Shown here: positions 6,004-7,645 of the stretch, one piece after another | Layout: each line of letters starts with the position of its first letter | Position numbering within the stretch: the stretch's first letter is position 1 | Source of the DNA: Sphingobacterium sp. UBA6711 | Lineage (GTDB): Bacteria > Bacteroidota > Bacteroidia > Sphingobacteriales > Sphingobacteriaceae | Assembly: GCA_002454415.1 (NCBI GenBank) | Contig: DKIT01000008.1 | Coordinates: forward strand, 38,313-45,957 | Direction: 5' to 3' | DNA: 7,645 nt | Made by a program: the position numbers and the translations under genes | Notes under the pieces: generated by a model | Seen by the model: only the letters and a program-made list of their open reading frames with translations | Told to the model about the DNA's origin: nothing | Databases searched by the model: none

Positions 6004-6034
6004 TTGCATATACAAGTAAATTTATCTAAGTTTG
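6004..6034 (+). promoter_or_regulatory. Promoter of the acetoacetyl-CoA synthetase gene
   Basis: TTG (6004-6006), a 20-base spacer and TAAGTTTG (6027-6034) form a full-consensus Bacteroidota promoter. Transcription would begin near 6038, leaving a leader of about 24 bases without a Shine-Dalgarno. The element matches the reductase promoter at 26 of 31 positions, including the last 17 bases without a mismatch. Confidence 0.75.
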
Positions 6035-6061
6035 GGTATAACCGTTTTATATCCAACTATT

Positions 6062-7645
6062 ATGGGGAAATTACTCTGGAGCCCAACAGAAGAGCAAAAA
6101 TCTCAATCTGAGATTAACAAGTTTAAACAATACATTGAGGATGAATATGGCTTATCTTTTGCTTCATATCATGAGCTTTGGGTATGGTCAACGACTGAAG
6201 TGACAGACTTTTGGAGAAGTTTGGCAAGGTATTTTGGCGTCGAATTCCATTCAAATTTTACGACTATTCTCGAGCTTCCTGTACTTCAAACAAGCTTTAT
6301 TGGTACAAAGTGGTTTCTTGGAGCTACCTTAAGTTATGCAGAACATGTATTTCGAAAAGCGACAGACAAGCGTCCCGCCTTGGTCTTTCAGTCTGAGCGA
6401 GAGTCTATAAGGGAAGTATCTTGGAAAGAGTTGGAATCTATGGTTCTCAAGCTTCAAATCTACCTGAGAGAAATAGGGGTGCAAAGAGGAGATCGTGTAG
6501 CGGGAGTTTTGATTAATGGCATTGAGGCGATAGCATTATTTTTAGCTACAAATTCTATCGGTGCGATCTGGTCATGCTGTTCTCCAGATTTTGGAGAAGC
6601 GAGTATTCAGGATCGTTTTGAGCAGATCGAACCTAAAGTGCTGTTCGCGAGCCAAAGTTATTACTATAATGGTCGTCTTTTTGAGAAATCAGAAAGTATC
6701 AAGCAATTATCTGCTCAACTACCGTCTCTGTTGGCTTGCGTATGTATTGATGATACTGTCTGGGAAGAAATCCTTACAAAAGACGTTTCTCAGGCTAAAC
6801 TTGAATTTACATCCGTTTCCTTTGACGCCCCGATTTGGATTTTGTATTCTTCAGGAACTACGGGAAGACCTAAGGCTATTACGCATAGCGCAGGAGGCAT
6901 GTTACTCGAACACATGAAGGCCTTGGGATTGCATCAAAATGTTCAAGAAGGCGATCGGTTTATGTGGTATTCTACTACGGGTTGGATGATGTGGAACTAT
7001 GCCCTTTCGTCTCTTTTAATGGGAAATACACTGTGTATATACGATGGGGCGACGAATTATCCTGATAAATTGAGCTTATGGAAGTTTGCCAAAGAAAACA
7101 AGATAGATCACTTTGGTGTTGGTGCAGCGTATTTAATATCCTGCCAAGATCAAGATCTAAAATCCTTGGACTATACACCCAAAACTATCGGATCTACAGG
7201 TTCGCCGCTTCCACCTGATGTATTTGAATGGTTAAATTTACAGTTCCCGCAGAGTCAACTTATTTCCTTAAGTGGCGGAACCGATGTTTGTAGTGCTTTC
7301 CTTTCCGGTTGTACATTGCTTGATGTTTATGCAGGGGAGATTCAATGTCGCACCCTGGGAGCTAAGATAGAAGCCTTTAATGATGAGGCTCTGGCTCTTT
7401 ATGAAGAGGTAGGAGAGCTTGTTATTCTGGCTCCTATGCCCTGTATGCCGATTTATTTTTGGAATGATTTCGATAATAAAAAATACTTTGACAGTTACTT
7501 TGATAAATATCATGGGGTATGGAGCCATGGTGATTGGATAAAGATTACCAGACATGATGGTGTAATTATGTTTGGGCGTTCGGATGCCACATTAAATCGT
7601 GGTGGTGTGCGTATTGGAACAGCAGAAATTTATAATGTATTGAAT
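6062..7645 (+). CDS. Acetoacetyl-CoA synthetase (acetoacetate-CoA ligase), 3' end missing
   Basis: The frame stays open for 528 codons to the window edge; full-length family members have about 650 residues. The enzyme activates acetoacetate with ATP and CoA, through an acetoacetyl-adenylate, to give acetoacetyl-CoA. The N-terminus (MGKLLWSPTEEQ) and WFLGATLSYAEHVF are typical of this family and of related acetyl-CoA synthetases. Adenylation motifs follow in order: YSSGTTGRPK (262-271, the phosphate loop), TTGWMMWN, SLSGGTDVCS (402-411), the ATP-binding HGD ending at Asp491, and FGRSDATLNRGGVRIGTAEIY from 504. GGTDVCSAF and the DATLNRGGVRIG variant point to acetoacetate rather than acetate. 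The catalytic C-terminal Lys lies beyond the window. The usual source of acetoacetate is leucine, tyrosine or phenylalanine breakdown. It has its own promoter but probably shares regulation with the upstream reductase. Confidence 0.95.
   Translation, partial: MGKLLWSPTEEQKSQSEINKFKQYIEDEYGLSFASYHELWVWSTTEVTDFWRSLARYFGVEFHSNFTTILELPVLQTSFIGTKWFLGATLSYAEHVFRKATDKRPALVFQSERESIREVSWKELESMVLKLQIYLREIGVQRGDRVAGVLINGIEAIALFLATNSIGAIWSCCSPDFGEASIQDRFEQIEPKVLFASQSYYYNGRLFEKSESIKQLSAQLPSLLACVCIDDTVWEEILTKDVSQAKLEFTSVSFDAPIWILYSSGTTGRPKAITHSAGGMLLEHMKALGLHQNVQEGDRFMWYSTTGWMMWNYALSSLLMGNTLCIYDGATNYPDKLSLWKFAKENKIDHFGVGAAYLISCQDQDLKSLDYTPKTIGSTGSPLPPDVFEWLNLQFPQSQLISLSGGTDVCSAFLSGCTLLDVYAGEIQCRTLGAKIEAFNDEALALYEEVGELVILAPMPCMPIYFWNDFDNKKYFDSYFDKYHGVWSHGDWIKITRHDGVIMFGRSDATLNRGGVRIGTAEIYNVLN

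Noticed and set aside
6211..6917. Short plus-strand frames inside the acetoacetyl-CoA synthetase region, which could suggest a broken gene
   Set aside because: The frame starting at 6062 is open without interruption to 7645 and carries all adenylation motifs in order, so the gene is intact up to the edge and the others are shadows.
6975..7555. Minus-strand frames of 67 and 95 codons opposite the synthetase
   Set aside because: They are antisense to conserved motifs of the synthetase and have no start signals or recognisable domains.
4897..7645. Reductase plus synthetase as part of a phenylacetate degradation cluster
   Set aside because: No epoxidase subunits, phenylacetyl-CoA ligase or ring-opening genes are visible, and the ligase motifs point to acetoacetate.

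Overview
The window looks like chromosomal DNA from a Bacteroidota species, most likely a Sphingobacterium-like member of the Sphingobacteriaceae. This is inferred from AT-rich DNA, the near absence of Shine-Dalgarno sequences before real starts, several promoter boxes of the Bacteroidota type (TTG, about 20 bases, then TAnnTTTG), and protein sequences of Bacteroidota character. No RNA gene, insertion sequence, phage gene, CRISPR array or attachment site is visible. No stretch longer than 200 bases lacks a gene.

Region 1 (1-2857, minus strand), in transcription order: a Nudix hydrolase, a short-chain dehydrogenase/reductase (SDR), a class III old yellow enzyme (XenA/YqjM type) and the start of a YaeR/GloA2-type glyoxalase-fold protein cut by the left edge. 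The last two are separated by one base (TAG-G-ATG) and are probably translationally coupled. Old yellow enzymes reduce activated C=C bonds and glyoxalase-fold proteins often act on reactive carbonyls, so an electrophile or redox clean-up role for this pair is plausible but inferred.

Region 2 (2856-3982, plus strand): pyrE (orotate phosphoribosyltransferase) and a small SRPBCC-fold protein form a probable two-gene operon. It ends in a strong hairpin that also serves the converging superoxide dismutase gene. The pyrE start codon overlaps the annotated Nudix start codon on the other strand (shared CATG), so the pyrE promoter lies inside the Nudix reading frame.

Region 3 (3981-7645): a Tat-exported superoxide dismutase with Mn-type signature residues (minus strand) diverges from a reductase with an FAD/NAD module fused to a C-terminal plant-type [2Fe-2S] domain (PaaE-like layout). 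An acetoacetyl-CoA synthetase gene follows and runs off the right edge. The reductase and the synthetase carry near-duplicate promoters, with 26 of 31 positions identical and the same 20-base spacer, which suggests co-regulation despite the 118-base gap between them.

No clearly new multi-gene system is present. The points most worth a second look are regulatory: the twin promoters, the -7 boxes placed exactly 4 bases before the start codon at two or three genes (predicting leaderless mRNAs), the overlapping divergent starts at Nudix/pyrE, and a cluster of ATTGT/ACAAT elements between the dismutase and the reductase.
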